Positions 27,963-36,860 of a stretch of DNA of 64,000 nucleotides are shown here, in pieces. The translations under genes were made by a program, and so were the position numbers. The stretch comes from an uncultured Commensalibacter sp. (GTDB lineage: Bacteria > Pseudomonadota > Alphaproteobacteria > Acetobacterales > Acetobacteraceae): contig CALYOP010000004.1 in NCBI GenBank assembly GCA_945266285.1, forward strand, positions 93,615 to 157,614. The letters are read 5' to 3'. Below the pieces are notes generated by a model, which worked only from the letters and a program-made list of their open reading frames with translations, did no database searches and had not been told where the DNA came from. How positions within the stretch are numbered: position 1 is the first letter of the stretch; the number at the start of each line of letters is the position of its first letter.

Positions 27963-29078
27963 TTACGCAGCAGTCCATGTACCAAATTGCTTATAAGAAA
28001 CAGGATATTGCTGAGTTACTTTATCAAAAACGGCCTGATTGAGTATTTTGGTAAATGGAAAATCTTTAGATATCCCGTCAAGACAACGATAATAAGTACG
28101 ATTCAGTGCACGCATGAAAACACCGGGTCCTGTCTTATAAGAGATAAATAACCCTTCGTAATTATAACAATTACGATAAATTGAAAGCAAACAATCTTCT
28201 AAAATGGTGCTTTGCGCTGCACATCCAAAAAAGTCATTATGGACAAAATATCCATCCGTTAGCATGAAAACTTCACTATAATTCAACGGAATATTCTGAT
28301 TGAATACTTCTTCAGAAGTGACTTTCAAATCAGCATCAACCCAAAATCCACCATACAGATAAATGACATGTACCCGTAATATATCAGCAGCTTCTGCAGG
28401 ATGACGTGCCTTCAGAAAGATAGATTGAGCATCACGACCATAATATTGATGCAACCAATCCGCGGCTTTCACCTTATCGAACAGTTCTACTTTAAATGAC
28501 TTGAATTCCTTATGATGATCAATGTTCTCACTAACATCTTGGGGAATATTCTGATCCCAATAGAAAAACATCTGACGAGGAATTGTTTTCTTTCGGATTT
28601 TATTGGGAAACACGCCTTTTTCAAGGCATTCATAGATTAATTTCATATTGATGGCATCAATTTCTTCGCCGGTATGAAATTCTTCGAAACTATTCCCAAT
28701 AATTTTTAGCGCTTCGATCGCAGTAATATTATTACGATAATATTTCATTACTCCGAGGATATAATTGTAAAGCGGAACAGAAAGTTTTTTTAGAAAATTT
28801 AATTCTTCTTCATCAACTTTTTCTTGAGCTTTGATTAAACAAAGTAATTTTACTTGCAACAATAGTTCGGGTCTAGGATGCCCCTCGGGGTCAGCTAATC
28901 TAAGAATTAAGGCCCTTTGATAAAAAGCAGCAGCTTCTTTTAGAAATCCATGTAAATGTAAATGATTAGCAATATTAAAAGCGGATAAGACATCATCACA
29001 TCCATGTGCTTTGTATAAATTATAAGCAACAGGACAGACACTCACCATCGTTTCTAAATCAAAACCAGTATCTCCCAT
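27963..29078 (-). CDS. DXD-motif glycosyltransferase (GT32-like), copy 2
   Basis: This 371-aa protein is a diverged duplicate of the neighbouring glycosyltransferase. Shared blocks include YNYI, FEEFHTGEE, FYWDQN, KARHPAEAADILRVHVI, GGFWVDAD with DAD at 248-250, VHNDFFG and YKTGPGVFMRALNRTYYR. The helical N-terminus is also shared, so the whole gene was duplicated. The two genes are separated by 126 nt and probably cotranscribed from the 380-nt spacer upstream. Differences are concentrated in the first 160 residues and the extreme C-terminus, which suggests different acceptors or partners. Confidence 0.85.
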   Translation of the reverse strand: MGDTGFDLETMVSVCPVAYNLYKAHGCDDVLSAFNIANHLHLHGFLKEAAAFYQRALILRLADPEGHPRPELLLQVKLLCLIKAQEKVDEEELNFLKKLSVPLYNYILGVMKYYRNNITAIEALKIIGNSFEEFHTGEEIDAINMKLIYECLEKGVFPNKIRKKTIPRQMFFYWDQNIPQDVSENIDHHKEFKSFKVELFDKVKAADWLHQYYGRDAQSIFLKARHPAEAADILRVHVIYLYGGFWVDADLKVTSEEVFNQNIPLNYSEVFMLTDGYFVHNDFFGCAAQSTILEDCLLSIYRNCYNYEGLFISYKTGPGVFMRALNRTYYRCLDGISKDFPFTKILNQAVFDKVTQQYPVSYKQFGTWTAA

Positions 29079-29458
29079 CTTTCCCTATACCTCTGTTCAG
29101 ATCTAATATTAGCAAAAATTGAACAAAGAAAAAAGTGAATTTTCACAAATTTTTTATTAAATTGTTCTAATATATAGATCGATAATAGATCGATTTTATA
29201 TATTGGACATTTGAAACAATCAACTTTTTTTTGAAAGAAATTAATATTAACTATTTATTTATTAATTGTTGTTCATTTTTTAATTTCTAGCTTTATTAAA
29301 TTTTTGGAATTCCACGATTTTATTTAGTATTTATTATATAAAACTGAATAAAACGTCCAGATAATTTTAACATTATATAATTGTCCGATCGGATATAAAT
29401 TTCTTTTCATTAATATTGGTATCTCGTAGTATGATTTGAACTACTTAAAAGGAATAAA
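29079..29458. promoter_or_regulatory. Divergent AT-rich spacer with a large imperfect palindrome
   Basis: No gene is supportable. An imperfect palindrome spans 29169-29204: ATATATA and ATCGAT on the left mirror ATCGAT and TATATAT on the right around AATAG. Its position about 90 nt upstream of the glycosyltransferase start and its symmetry suit an operator, which is inference. The divergent spacer presumably holds promoters for both flanking gene pairs. Confidence 0.4.
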
Positions 29459-30406
29459 ATGCGAAACTTATTTGTGTATATGACTTTGCCGGTAATGATC
29501 TTTAGTTTCCAGGCAACCCATGTAATGGCAGCTCCGCAACCTGCATCTATTGTTTCTCCGATCGTAACATCGGCACCAATACCCAATGATTTAGCTGCCA
29601 ATACACCTTTTCAGTTTCAGTATACCCCTCAATATGAGAACTGGAGTTTGTTTTTGGGAAGAACAATATATAGTTTGGTTTGGACACAAAAACCGCAAGA
29701 AAGCGTAATGATGTATATTACGCCTCATGCGCATATGATTACGATTGATGTAATTGGAAAAAAACAAGCTTACAACGGGTTCCGAAAACATTTCATTCAA
29801 TGGAATATTAAAAACGTCAACGTTACCTTAAACAAAGTCGGCGATAAAAAAGGTTGGGCTAAGTTTTCTACAACGATTTATACACAAAATATTGCTAAAT
29901 TAATTACAGCCTTGCAAGAAGCTTCCCCTATGAATCTGGTGTTAACACCTTTTGAAACGATTTCTATCGATATGAATGGGGTTCAAACCGCTTTAGCCGA
30001 TATGACACAACAAATTCGAACGAATAATATTGAGGCACCGCTTCCACTTGCTCAGACGGCTCCACGTGAAGATCCTCCTGCTCCACCCGATGGAATGCTT
30101 CCCAATCTTGTTCCACTATATAATCAAGCACAAAGTTATATCACCCAATGTTTAGAAATGGCTGGAGAAAGTAATCAACAAACATCTCGGCAACAGGTCT
30201 GTTTGCAACGAAATGAACTAGTTGATCAACTTGAAAAAGCAGGTTGGTGTTGGGGAAGCGGTGATCCCGATGAACATGACAAAGATAAACAATGGCACAA
30301 ATGTATTTTCACACATAAAGCTGGCATTCCAACAGTTGAAGAAAATGTTCAAAAAGACTTTGAAAAAGCAAAGTCCATGTCAAAATTCAATGATTCCGCT
30401 CAGTAA
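29459..30406 (+). CDS. Secreted protein of unknown function (315 aa)
   Basis: I do not recognise this protein. A signal peptide (RNLFVYMTLPVMIFSF, cleavage after VMA near residue 24) directs it to the periplasm or beyond. The central part (residues ~45-180) looks beta-rich. It ends in NIAKLITALQEASPMNLVL and FETISIDMNGVQTALADM, a pattern also seen in the next gene. The C-terminal region has four cysteines (QCLEM, QVCLQ, GWCWG, HKCIF) and a charged DPDEHDKDK stretch. It starts a two-gene unit divergent from the glycosyltransferases. The 55-nt spacing to the next gene suggests cotranscription. Confidence 0.7.
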   Translation: MRNLFVYMTLPVMIFSFQATHVMAAPQPASIVSPIVTSAPIPNDLAANTPFQFQYTPQYENWSLFLGRTIYSLVWTQKPQESVMMYITPHAHMITIDVIGKKQAYNGFRKHFIQWNIKNVNVTLNKVGDKKGWAKFSTTIYTQNIAKLITALQEASPMNLVLTPFETISIDMNGVQTALADMTQQIRTNNIEAPLPLAQTAPREDPPAPPDGMLPNLVPLYNQAQSYITQCLEMAGESNQQTSRQQVCLQRNELVDQLEKAGWCWGSGDPDEHDKDKQWHKCIFTHKAGIPTVEENVQKDFEKAKSMSKFNDSAQ

Positions 30407-30461
30407 AAGAAATAATTATCCGGTCATTATTTAGTAACTAAGCTACAAGGAACAAAATTCT

Positions 30462-31016
30462 ATGCAATGGTTCAGAAGGCAACGAAAAAAACTGACTTTC
30501 TTACTGAATTTAGGAATGATTGGCAGCGCTTTAGTTAGTTTTCCTGCTTTTTCCCAAAGCATAGAAGTTAATCAATCACAGCCCGCTGCCATTACTTACC
30601 TAAAATATGGAGAATGGGTAACTTCTCCTCAATGGAATCCACCGTCAATAATGTGGCGAAATAATCGAATGCAGCCTGACGGTCCATCACTTTATATTTG
30701 CTTTCTTCCTGACCGCATTTATTTATACAGCATCGCTTATCGTGACATTGATACGCATCACATTGACCCTTCAATCATTTTGTACATAAAAGATAAACAT
30801 GACAAATTGGCAATAAATTTATCGCTTAAAAATAAAAATGATAAAGAAGCATATTATAATGCCAGTATCTATGGAACGGATCGTGATAATTTTGTTCAGC
30901 TTCTTACAACATCACGCAAAGCACGCCTGATTTTACCATCAGCTTATTCACAAACAATATCCTTACATCATGTTTCAGAAGCACTGCGATTTCTTTTCCC
31001 TGAAAAATCGATATAA
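30462..31016 (+). CDS. Secreted protein of unknown function (184 aa)
   Basis: I do not recognise this protein. It has a basic N-terminus (QWFRRQRKK) and a hydrophobic signal segment with likely cleavage after PAFS near residue 31. The mature part is predicted beta-rich. Its end, NFVQLLTTSRKARLILP then TISLHHVSEALRFLF, parallels the NIAKLITALQEAS and FETISIDMNGVQTALADM pattern of the preceding gene, so the two may be remote paralogues. There is no cysteine pair like that of its neighbour. An AAGGAA ribosome-binding site precedes the ATG. Confidence 0.65.
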   Translation: MQWFRRQRKKLTFLLNLGMIGSALVSFPAFSQSIEVNQSQPAAITYLKYGEWVTSPQWNPPSIMWRNNRMQPDGPSLYICFLPDRIYLYSIAYRDIDTHHIDPSIILYIKDKHDKLAINLSLKNKNDKEAYYNASIYGTDRDNFVQLLTTSRKARLILPSAYSQTISLHHVSEALRFLFPEKSI

Positions 31017-31235
31017 TTTTGTTTGTTATTAAGTCTATAGCCATCTAGGTCTATATTGTGTAATGATACAAGATACGTAAGTTTAATAGCGTTTTTCGGG
31101 ATATTTCTATTTTAATAAAAGCTTATGCTCATATGAAATCTATCAAAATTCTAACGTTTTTCTCAAGAATCCAAACTTAATTTATTAGCCTGATTTTAAT
31201 ATCATCCATTATTAGGGAGTGAAATATAAGTTCAA

Positions 31236-32270
31236 ATGGACAAGAAAAAGGATTCAAATAACATCAACGCTATTATCTCCGAAACAAAAGGCGCTATTAC
31301 CGAAGTTGTTGTTGCAGATATTGGCGGGACAAATGCACGTTTTGCAATTGCCAATGTACAAGACGGCAAAGTTTTATCCATTAATGATGAATGTGTTTTT
31401 AAAACCGCAGACTACGCCACATTACAACTGGCCTGGGATGCTTTTGGTCAGAAGCTCGGTCGTCCCCTTCCAACTGCAGCCTCAATGGCAATTGCTTGTG
31501 CGATTCGCGGTGAAATTCTTAAATTTTCAAACAGCCCATGGATTTTACGTCCAGCAGCTATGCCAGCTAAATTAAACTTGGAAAAGTTGGTTCTTGTTAA
31601 CGATTTTGAAGCTATTGCGCATGCTGTCGCCCATTCCAAACCCGAACATTTTCAACATGTTTGCGGACCGAAACGTCAAGATAAGCTTGAAGGTGTTACA
31701 TCCATTATCGGGCCTGGTACAGGATTGGGTGTTGCTTTTCTTATGTTCCGTCAAAATGGTTACATTGTTGGACCTACGGAAGGGGGACATATTACCTACG
31801 CACCTTCGGATGATATTGAAATCAGCATCTTGCGTTATTTAAAACAAAATTATCGTCGTGTATCTGCTGAACGTATTATCTCTGGTCCAGGATTAGGAAA
31901 TATCTATGATGCCTTAGCTGCTAATGCTGGTCTGGCTGTAACGCATCGTGATGATGCAGAATTATGGAATTCAGCCTTAAAAGGAACCGATCATTTAGCA
32001 ACAGCGGCTTTGGAACGGCTCTGCCTTAACTTAGGGACCTATTGTGCTGATATTGCTTTAACACATCTTGCTAATCGTGTCGTCATCAGTGGCGGTATTG
32101 GATTAAGAATTGCAGATTATCTTCCACAATCAGGTTTCGGTGAACGTTTTGTTGATAAAGGTCGCTTTGAAAGAATGCTCTCTGAAGTACCTGTAGAAGT
32201 ACTAATTTATCCTCAACCTGGCCTATTAGGGGCTGCAGCTGCATTTGCTGTAAAATACCCACAAGGCTAA
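31236..32270 (+). CDS. glk: Glucokinase
   Basis: Glk phosphorylates glucose with ATP to glucose-6-phosphate. The 344-aa protein has the phosphate-1 motif VVADIGGTNARFAIA (residues ~24-38), the substrate stretch LVNDFEAIAHAV, the IGPGTGLGVAF nucleotide-binding loop and the EGGHITYAP motif. It belongs to the E. coli-type Glk family and is slightly longer because of a polar N-terminal extension of about 20 residues. Acetic acid bacteria oxidise much sugar in the periplasm, so this is the entry for intracellular glucose. A hairpin terminator follows. Confidence 0.95.
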   Translation: MDKKKDSNNINAIISETKGAITEVVVADIGGTNARFAIANVQDGKVLSINDECVFKTADYATLQLAWDAFGQKLGRPLPTAASMAIACAIRGEILKFSNSPWILRPAAMPAKLNLEKLVLVNDFEAIAHAVAHSKPEHFQHVCGPKRQDKLEGVTSIIGPGTGLGVAFLMFRQNGYIVGPTEGGHITYAPSDDIEISILRYLKQNYRRVSAERIISGPGLGNIYDALAANAGLAVTHRDDAELWNSALKGTDHLATAALERLCLNLGTYCADIALTHLANRVVISGGIGLRIADYLPQSGFGERFVDKGRFERMLSEVPVEVLIYPQPGLLGAAAAFAVKYPQG

Positions 32271-32292
32271 GACGAAGCTATATAAACGTAAA

Positions 32293-32336
32293 GATAAAAA
32301 GAAGCATTTCCCAATGACCTTCTTTTTATCTTTTTT
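32293..32336 (+). terminator. Intrinsic terminator after glk
   Basis: GATAAAAAGAAG (32293-32304) and CTTCTTTTTATC (32319-32330) form a perfect 12-bp stem with a 14-nt loop, followed by six T. The stem is AT-rich but long. Confidence 0.8.
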
Positions 32337-32350
32337 ACTTTTTAACATTT

Positions 32351-32518
32351 ATGATGATGAATAAAGATAAAACAAATTCCGATAAACCCGAGATCTCTGA
32401 ACGTCAACAAAGAGAAGCCTCTGCATTAAGAGCCAATCTTAAAAAGCGTAAAGAACAACAACGCGCACGTGAGATGAAAATTTCTTCACAAGAAACCTAT
32501 AATAGTGATAATGCATAA
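32351..32518 (+). CDS. Small basic protein of 55 aa, conserved type in Rhodospirillales
   Basis: A short reading frame begins with three consecutive ATG codons and ends at a TAA. The translation is highly charged and predicted helical, with SERQQREASALRANLKKR and KEQQRARE segments. A small protein with this RQxREAxALRANLKRRK pattern is found near murA in related Alphaproteobacteria, from memory, which supports it as a real gene. No function is known. It lies between the glk terminator and dcd. Confidence 0.6.
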   Translation: MMMNKDKTNSDKPEISERQQREASALRANLKKRKEQQRAREMKISSQETYNSDNA

Positions 32519-32594
32519 AATCTCTGTTCCGACAGACTAGATTTATTTATCATTATCAATTTCACTTTATTAAAATTTTATAGGAGAGACCTGA

Positions 32595-33149
32595 ATGCCA
32601 ATCATGCCCGATAGCTGGATTAAACGGATGGCAAAAGAAAAGGGAATGATTGAGCCATTTGCCGAAAAACAGAATCGTGAAGGTGTAATTTCTTACGGTG
32701 TTTCTTCCTATGGTTATGATGCGCGTGTTGCCAACGAGTTCAAAATTTTCACGGATGTCGATAATGCTATTGTAGATCCTAAAAACTTTAAATCGGAAAG
32801 CTTTGTAACCCGCAACACCGATGTTTGTATTATCCCTCCCAATAGTTTTGCATTGGCAAGAACGGTTGAATATTTCAGAATTCCGCGCGACATTTTGGTC
32901 ATTTGCTTAGGAAAATCAACCTATGCGCGTTGTGGGATCATCGTTAATGTGACCCCGCTTGAACCAGAATGGGAAGGACAAGTGACGATTGAAATTAGCA
33001 ATACAACACCACTACCCGCCCGTATCTATGCCAATGAAGGTATTTGTCAGCTTTTATTCCTTCAGGGTTCTGAACCTTGCGAAATAAGCTATGCAGATAA
33101 GCGTGGAAAATATATGAAACAAATGGGTGTCGCAACACCGCGTTTATAA
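32595..33149 (+). CDS. dcd: dCTP deaminase
   Basis: Dcd deaminates dCTP to dUTP, feeding dTMP synthesis, here presumably through dUMP and the ThyX of this window. The 184-aa protein shows the family's [17 protein letters not shown], the phosphate-binding [21 protein letters not shown] with catalytic Glu, and the C-terminal [14 protein letters not shown] lid. A GGAGA ribosome-binding site precedes the ATG. It lies 25 nt upstream of murA. Confidence 0.97.
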   Translation: MPIMPDSWIKRMAKEKGMIEPFAEKQNREGVISYGVSSYGYDARVANEFKIFTDVDNAIVDPKNFKSESFVTRNTDVCIIPPNSFALARTVEYFRIPRDILVICLGKSTYARCGIIVNVTPLEPEWEGQVTIEISNTTPLPARIYANEGICQLLFLQGSEPCEISYADKRGKYMKQMGVATPRL

Positions 33150-33174
33150 GAAATGCTTGATTAAGGTTTAAACA

Positions 33175-34440
33175 ATGGATCGTTTTTTAATTCGCGGGGG
33201 TAACCCCTTATATGGTGATATTCATATTGGGGGTGCAAAGAATGTTGCCCTGACAGTTATGCCTTGTGCGCTATTAACCTCCGAAACTTTAAGCCTTAAA
33301 AATGTACCGGATATTGCCGATATCCGTACAATGTGTGCTTTGTTAGACCAACACGGAATCGATATCTCAACGGACCCAAAAGACAAACATCATCTTTCTT
33401 TTAAAGGTGATATTACCAACACTGAAGCTCCTTATAATATCGTATCCAAAATGCGCGCTTCTGTTTTGGTTTTGGGGCCACTTCTTGCACGTTGTGGTAA
33501 AGCCAGAGTTTCGCTTCCTGGTGGCTGTGCTATTGGTACACGTCCAGTTAATTTACATCTTGATGCGCTAACCGCATTAGGTGCGAAGATTGAGATTGAT
33601 GGCGGATATATTAACGCCGTAGCACCCAAAGGGCTTACCGGTAATAAATTTGTCTTCCCCTTTGTTTCTGTCGGCGCTACTGAAAACACAATTATGGCGG
33701 CTTGTCTTGCTAAAGGACGAACAGAATTAATTAATGCCGCTCGAGAACCTGAAATTTGCGATCTGATTGATTGCTTAATCGCTATGGGGGCAAAAATTGA
33801 AGGCAAAGGTACCGGCCGATTAATCATTGATGGCGTAAAAGCACTTCATGGAGCGGAACATAGTGTTTTATTTGACCGTATCGAATGCGGTACTTACGCA
33901 TGTGCAGCAGGAATTACTGGTGGTGAATTACGGCTTATTAACGGACAGGCCTCTTATATGGGATCCGTTATTCATGCTCTAGAAGAAGCTGGCGTTGAAG
34001 TTTTTCAGGAAGAAAATGCTTTACGCGTTCGCAGAACCGGGACATTACGCGGTATTGATATCATTACCGAACCCTACCCTGGTTTTCCAACCGATATGCA
34101 AGCACAATTCATGGCCATGTTATCCATATCGGAAGGGGCAAGTATGATTAGCGAAACTATTTTTGAAAATCGTTTCATGCATGTTCCTGAATTAAATCGT
34201 ATGGGCGCACGAATTAATGTACATGGATCATCGGCAATTATTCGTGGGGTTCATTCGCTTTCGGGGGCTCCGGTTATGGCGACCGATTTACGCGCTTCTT
34301 TTTCACTTATCCTTGCGGGCTTAGCAGCAGCAGGAGAAACGAATTTAAATCGTATCTATCATCTTGATCGTGGTTACGAAGCCGTTGATACCAAGCTTTC
34401 AGCATGTGGTGCCAAAATTGAACGAATTAAATCCAACTAA
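33175..34440 (+). CDS. murA: UDP-N-acetylglucosamine 1-carboxyvinyltransferase
   Basis: MurA transfers enolpyruvate from PEP to UDP-GlcNAc, the first committed step of peptidoglycan synthesis. The 421-aa protein begins with [22 protein letters not shown]. The active-site loop [18 protein letters not shown] carries the catalytic Cys targeted by fosfomycin, so the drug target residue is present. [17 protein letters not shown] and [14 protein letters not shown] are further signatures. A hairpin with a short T run follows. Confidence 0.98.
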   Translation: MDRFLIRGGNPLYGDIHIGGAKNVALTVMPCALLTSETLSLKNVPDIADIRTMCALLDQHGIDISTDPKDKHHLSFKGDITNTEAPYNIVSKMRASVLVLGPLLARCGKARVSLPGGCAIGTRPVNLHLDALTALGAKIEIDGGYINAVAPKGLTGNKFVFPFVSVGATENTIMAACLAKGRTELINAAREPEICDLIDCLIAMGAKIEGKGTGRLIIDGVKALHGAEHSVLFDRIECGTYACAAGITGGELRLINGQASYMGSVIHALEEAGVEVFQEENALRVRRTGTLRGIDIITEPYPGFPTDMQAQFMAMLSISEGASMISETIFENRFMHVPELNRMGARINVHGSSAIIRGVHSLSGAPVMATDLRASFSLILAGLAAAGETNLNRIYHLDRGYEAVDTKLSACGAKIERIKSN

Positions 34441-34460
34441 GATTTTACATTAAACAAATT

Positions 34461-34489
34461 TGGGGAAATATTGTTTTATATCCCCTTTT
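34461..34489 (+). terminator. Probable terminator after murA
   Basis: GGGGA (34462-34466) and TCCCC (34481-34485), with inner ATAT pairing, form a hairpin followed by TTTT. It separates murA from hisG. Confidence 0.65.
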
Positions 34490-34576
34490 CAACTATTCTT
34501 AATTAATAATTATGTATTAATCGATTATAAACTTTTTATAATAACGCTTTTCTAGTGGGGCAATTTTCTTTTTGAT

Positions 34577-35257
34577 ATGAACCAAGAACCTTTGATCTTA
34601 GCCCTTCCCAAAGGAAGAATTCTAAAAGCTTGCCTTCCTTTACTCAAAGCCGCTGATATAATTCCAGAACCCGAATTTCATAATGAACACAGTCGATTGC
34701 TGCGTTTTAAGACAAATCATCCATTACTTGATATTATTCGGGTAAGGTCTTTTGATGTTGCAACCTTTGTTGCTTTTGGTGCTGCTGCAATCGGGATATG
34801 TGGATCAGATGTTCTAATGGAATTTGATTATCCTGATATTTACGCCCCATTAGATCTTGGTATTGGAAATTGTCGTTTATCCGTAGCTAGGCCAGAAAAA
34901 ACGCAAAATGAAGATTTAAATGATCCTGCACGTTGGTCACAAATTCGAATAGCGACCAAATATCCCAATCTAACCCGACGCTATTTTGCGGCTCGTGGTG
35001 TGCAAGCAGATATTGTTAATTTACACGGTGCTATGGAATTAGCTCCGATCATGAATTTGTCCAGTTTGATTGTTGATTTAGTCGATACAGGATCAACCTT
35101 GCGTGCCAATGGATTAAAAGAAGTTGAAACGATTGCACAGATTTCCAGTCGTTTAATTATTAATCGCACCGCTTTAAAAACACAATCGACACGGGTTAAT
35201 CAAATAATCGATCGATTTCGCCAGATTTTACATTCCTCAATACAAGAGGGGAAGTAG
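34577..35257 (+). CDS. hisG: ATP phosphoribosyltransferase catalytic subunit (short form)
   Basis: HisG joins ATP and PRPP in the first step of histidine synthesis. At 226 aa it is the short form, which lacks the C-terminal regulatory domain and works only with HisZ, encoded at 61076-62218 in this window. The N-terminal LILALPKGRI, the IGICGSDVLMEF segment and the PRPP loop LIVDLVDTGSTLRANGL are intact. It lies 4 nt before hisD, so the two form an operon. Confidence 0.96.
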   Translation: MNQEPLILALPKGRILKACLPLLKAADIIPEPEFHNEHSRLLRFKTNHPLLDIIRVRSFDVATFVAFGAAAIGICGSDVLMEFDYPDIYAPLDLGIGNCRLSVARPEKTQNEDLNDPARWSQIRIATKYPNLTRRYFAARGVQADIVNLHGAMELAPIMNLSSLIVDLVDTGSTLRANGLKEVETIAQISSRLIINRTALKTQSTRVNQIIDRFRQILHSSIQEGK

Positions 35258-35261
35258 TTCC

Positions 35262-36560
35262 ATGAAATACCTATTGAATAAAGCTCCTGATTTTGCTTCT
35301 GACTTTTCTAAACTTCTGTCGAATCGTGCGATGGATACATCACAGGTTAAACAACCTGTTTCTGAGATACTAGCACGTGTTAAAGCCGAAGGTGATACTG
35401 CGCTTTGTGATTACACAACGCGTTTTGATCGTATGGCTATTACACCTGATCAATTACGAATTACAGAAAATGAAATAGATGCAGCTTGCAAATCTATTCC
35501 TAATGAACTTCAAGAAGCCCTTGAAGTTGCTTATCAACGGGTGATTAGCTTTCATAAAAAGCAATTTCCCCCAGATTTGAATTACGAAGATCAGAACGGT
35601 TTTACCTTAGGTTACCGTTGGAGACCTATGGATTCAGCGGGATTATACGTTCCTGGTGGAACAGCAGCTTATCCTTCTTCTGTATTAATGAATGCCCTTC
35701 CTGCAAAGGTGGCAGGTGTGAAAAGACTTGCTATGTGTGTTCCAACACCCGATAACAAAATCAATCCATTAGTTTTAGCCGCAGCACGCAAAGCAGGTGT
35801 AACCGAAATTTATCGTATTGGTGGTGCGCAAGCAATTGGCGCTATGGCTTTTGGTACTCAAACGATTCATGCTGTAGATTATATTGTTGGGCCTGGTAAT
35901 GCTTATGTTGCTGAAGCTAAACGGCAAGTTTATGGTGTTGTCGGTATTGATAGTGTCGCTGGCCCTTCAGAAGTTGTCGTCGTTGCTGATGCTGATAATA
36001 ATCCAACATATGTTGCGCTTGACTTGCTTGCACAGGCTGAACATGATAAACTAGCGCAGTCTGTTTTAATTACCAATGACAGTCAATTTGCCAAAAAAGT
36101 TATAAAAGCCGTTGAGCAACAACTTGGTAAGCTTTCTCGGCACGAAATTGCACAAGCCAGCTGGAATAATCATGGCGCTGTAATTGTCGTTGAATCTTGG
36201 TTGGAAGCCGCAGAATTGATTAATCAAATTGCACCTGAACATTTGGAACTTTTGCTAAAAGATCCAGAAGTTCTTTTCAAACAAGTTCGGCATGCAGGTA
36301 CTATTTTTGTTGGATCATGGTGTCCAGAAGCGGTTGGTGATTATGTGGGTGGGCCAAATCATGTTCTGCCTACTAGTCGCACAGCACGCTTTTCATCTGG
36401 ATTATCGGTATTTGATTTTATGAAGCGTACAACACTTCTAAAAGCAGATACGGATGGCCTGAAAAAAGTTGGACCTGCTGCTGTTTCGCTTGCAAATGCT
36501 GAAGGGTTAACCGCACATGCCTTAAGTATTTCAGAACGCTTAAAAAGTTTATCCAATTAA
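35262..36560 (+). CDS. hisD: Histidinol dehydrogenase
   Basis: HisD carries out the last two oxidations from histidinol to histidine, using NAD and zinc. The 432-aa protein has PMDSAGLYVPGGTAAYPSS, the NAD region RIGGAQAIGAMAFGT, VGPGNAYVAEAKRQVYG, SVAGPSEVVVVAD, the zinc-ligand stretch LAQAEHDKLAQS, and the C-terminal VGGPNHVLPTSRTARFSSGL. It follows hisG after 4 nt. The genes usually found between hisD and infA in Alphaproteobacteria (UPF0262, low-molecular-weight phosphatase) are absent. Confidence 0.98.
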   Translation: MKYLLNKAPDFASDFSKLLSNRAMDTSQVKQPVSEILARVKAEGDTALCDYTTRFDRMAITPDQLRITENEIDAACKSIPNELQEALEVAYQRVISFHKKQFPPDLNYEDQNGFTLGYRWRPMDSAGLYVPGGTAAYPSSVLMNALPAKVAGVKRLAMCVPTPDNKINPLVLAAARKAGVTEIYRIGGAQAIGAMAFGTQTIHAVDYIVGPGNAYVAEAKRQVYGVVGIDSVAGPSEVVVVADADNNPTYVALDLLAQAEHDKLAQSVLITNDSQFAKKVIKAVEQQLGKLSRHEIAQASWNNHGAVIVVESWLEAAELINQIAPEHLELLLKDPEVLFKQVRHAGTIFVGSWCPEAVGDYVGGPNHVLPTSRTARFSSGLSVFDFMKRTTLLKADTDGLKKVGPAAVSLANAEGLTAHALSISERLKSLSN

Positions 36561-36641
36561 GGCTGGACTTTTATTGGGCAATCGTTATGTTAAACCCATT
36601 TTACTAAACTTAGCCCTCTATCACAATTATTGCAGGATACA

Positions 36642-36860
36642 ATGCCTAAAGAAGATATGATTGAATTCAACGGAATGGTTACCGAATTATTACCAAATGC
36701 CATGTTCCGTGTTAAACTTGATAATGACCACGTTATTTTAGCGCATACTAGCGGTAAAATGCGGAAGAACCGTATTCGTGTTCTCGCAGGAGATCGCGTA
36801 AGCGTTGAAATGACTCCTTATGACTTGACCAAAGGTCGTATTACTTTCCGTTTCAAATAA
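36642..36860 (+). CDS. infA: Translation initiation factor IF-1
   Basis: IF-1 occupies the ribosomal A site during initiation. The 72-aa OB-fold protein starts [20 protein letters not shown] and ends [10 protein letters not shown], both fully typical. The frame extends to a TTG at 36630, but the ATG at 36642 follows an AGGA element and gives the canonical N-terminus. The stop codon is directly followed by the maf start. Confidence 0.97.
   Translation: MPKEDMIEFNGMVTELLPNAMFRVKLDNDHVILAHTSGKMRKNRIRVLAGDRVSVEMTPYDLTKGRITFRFK

Noticed and set aside
31219-31575. A 118-codon frame overlapping the start of glk
   Set aside because: It is a +1 shadow of glk; the glucokinase frame has all family motifs.
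34577-35257. Truncated hisG
   Set aside because: The length is right for the short HisG class, which pairs with the HisZ present at 61076-62218.
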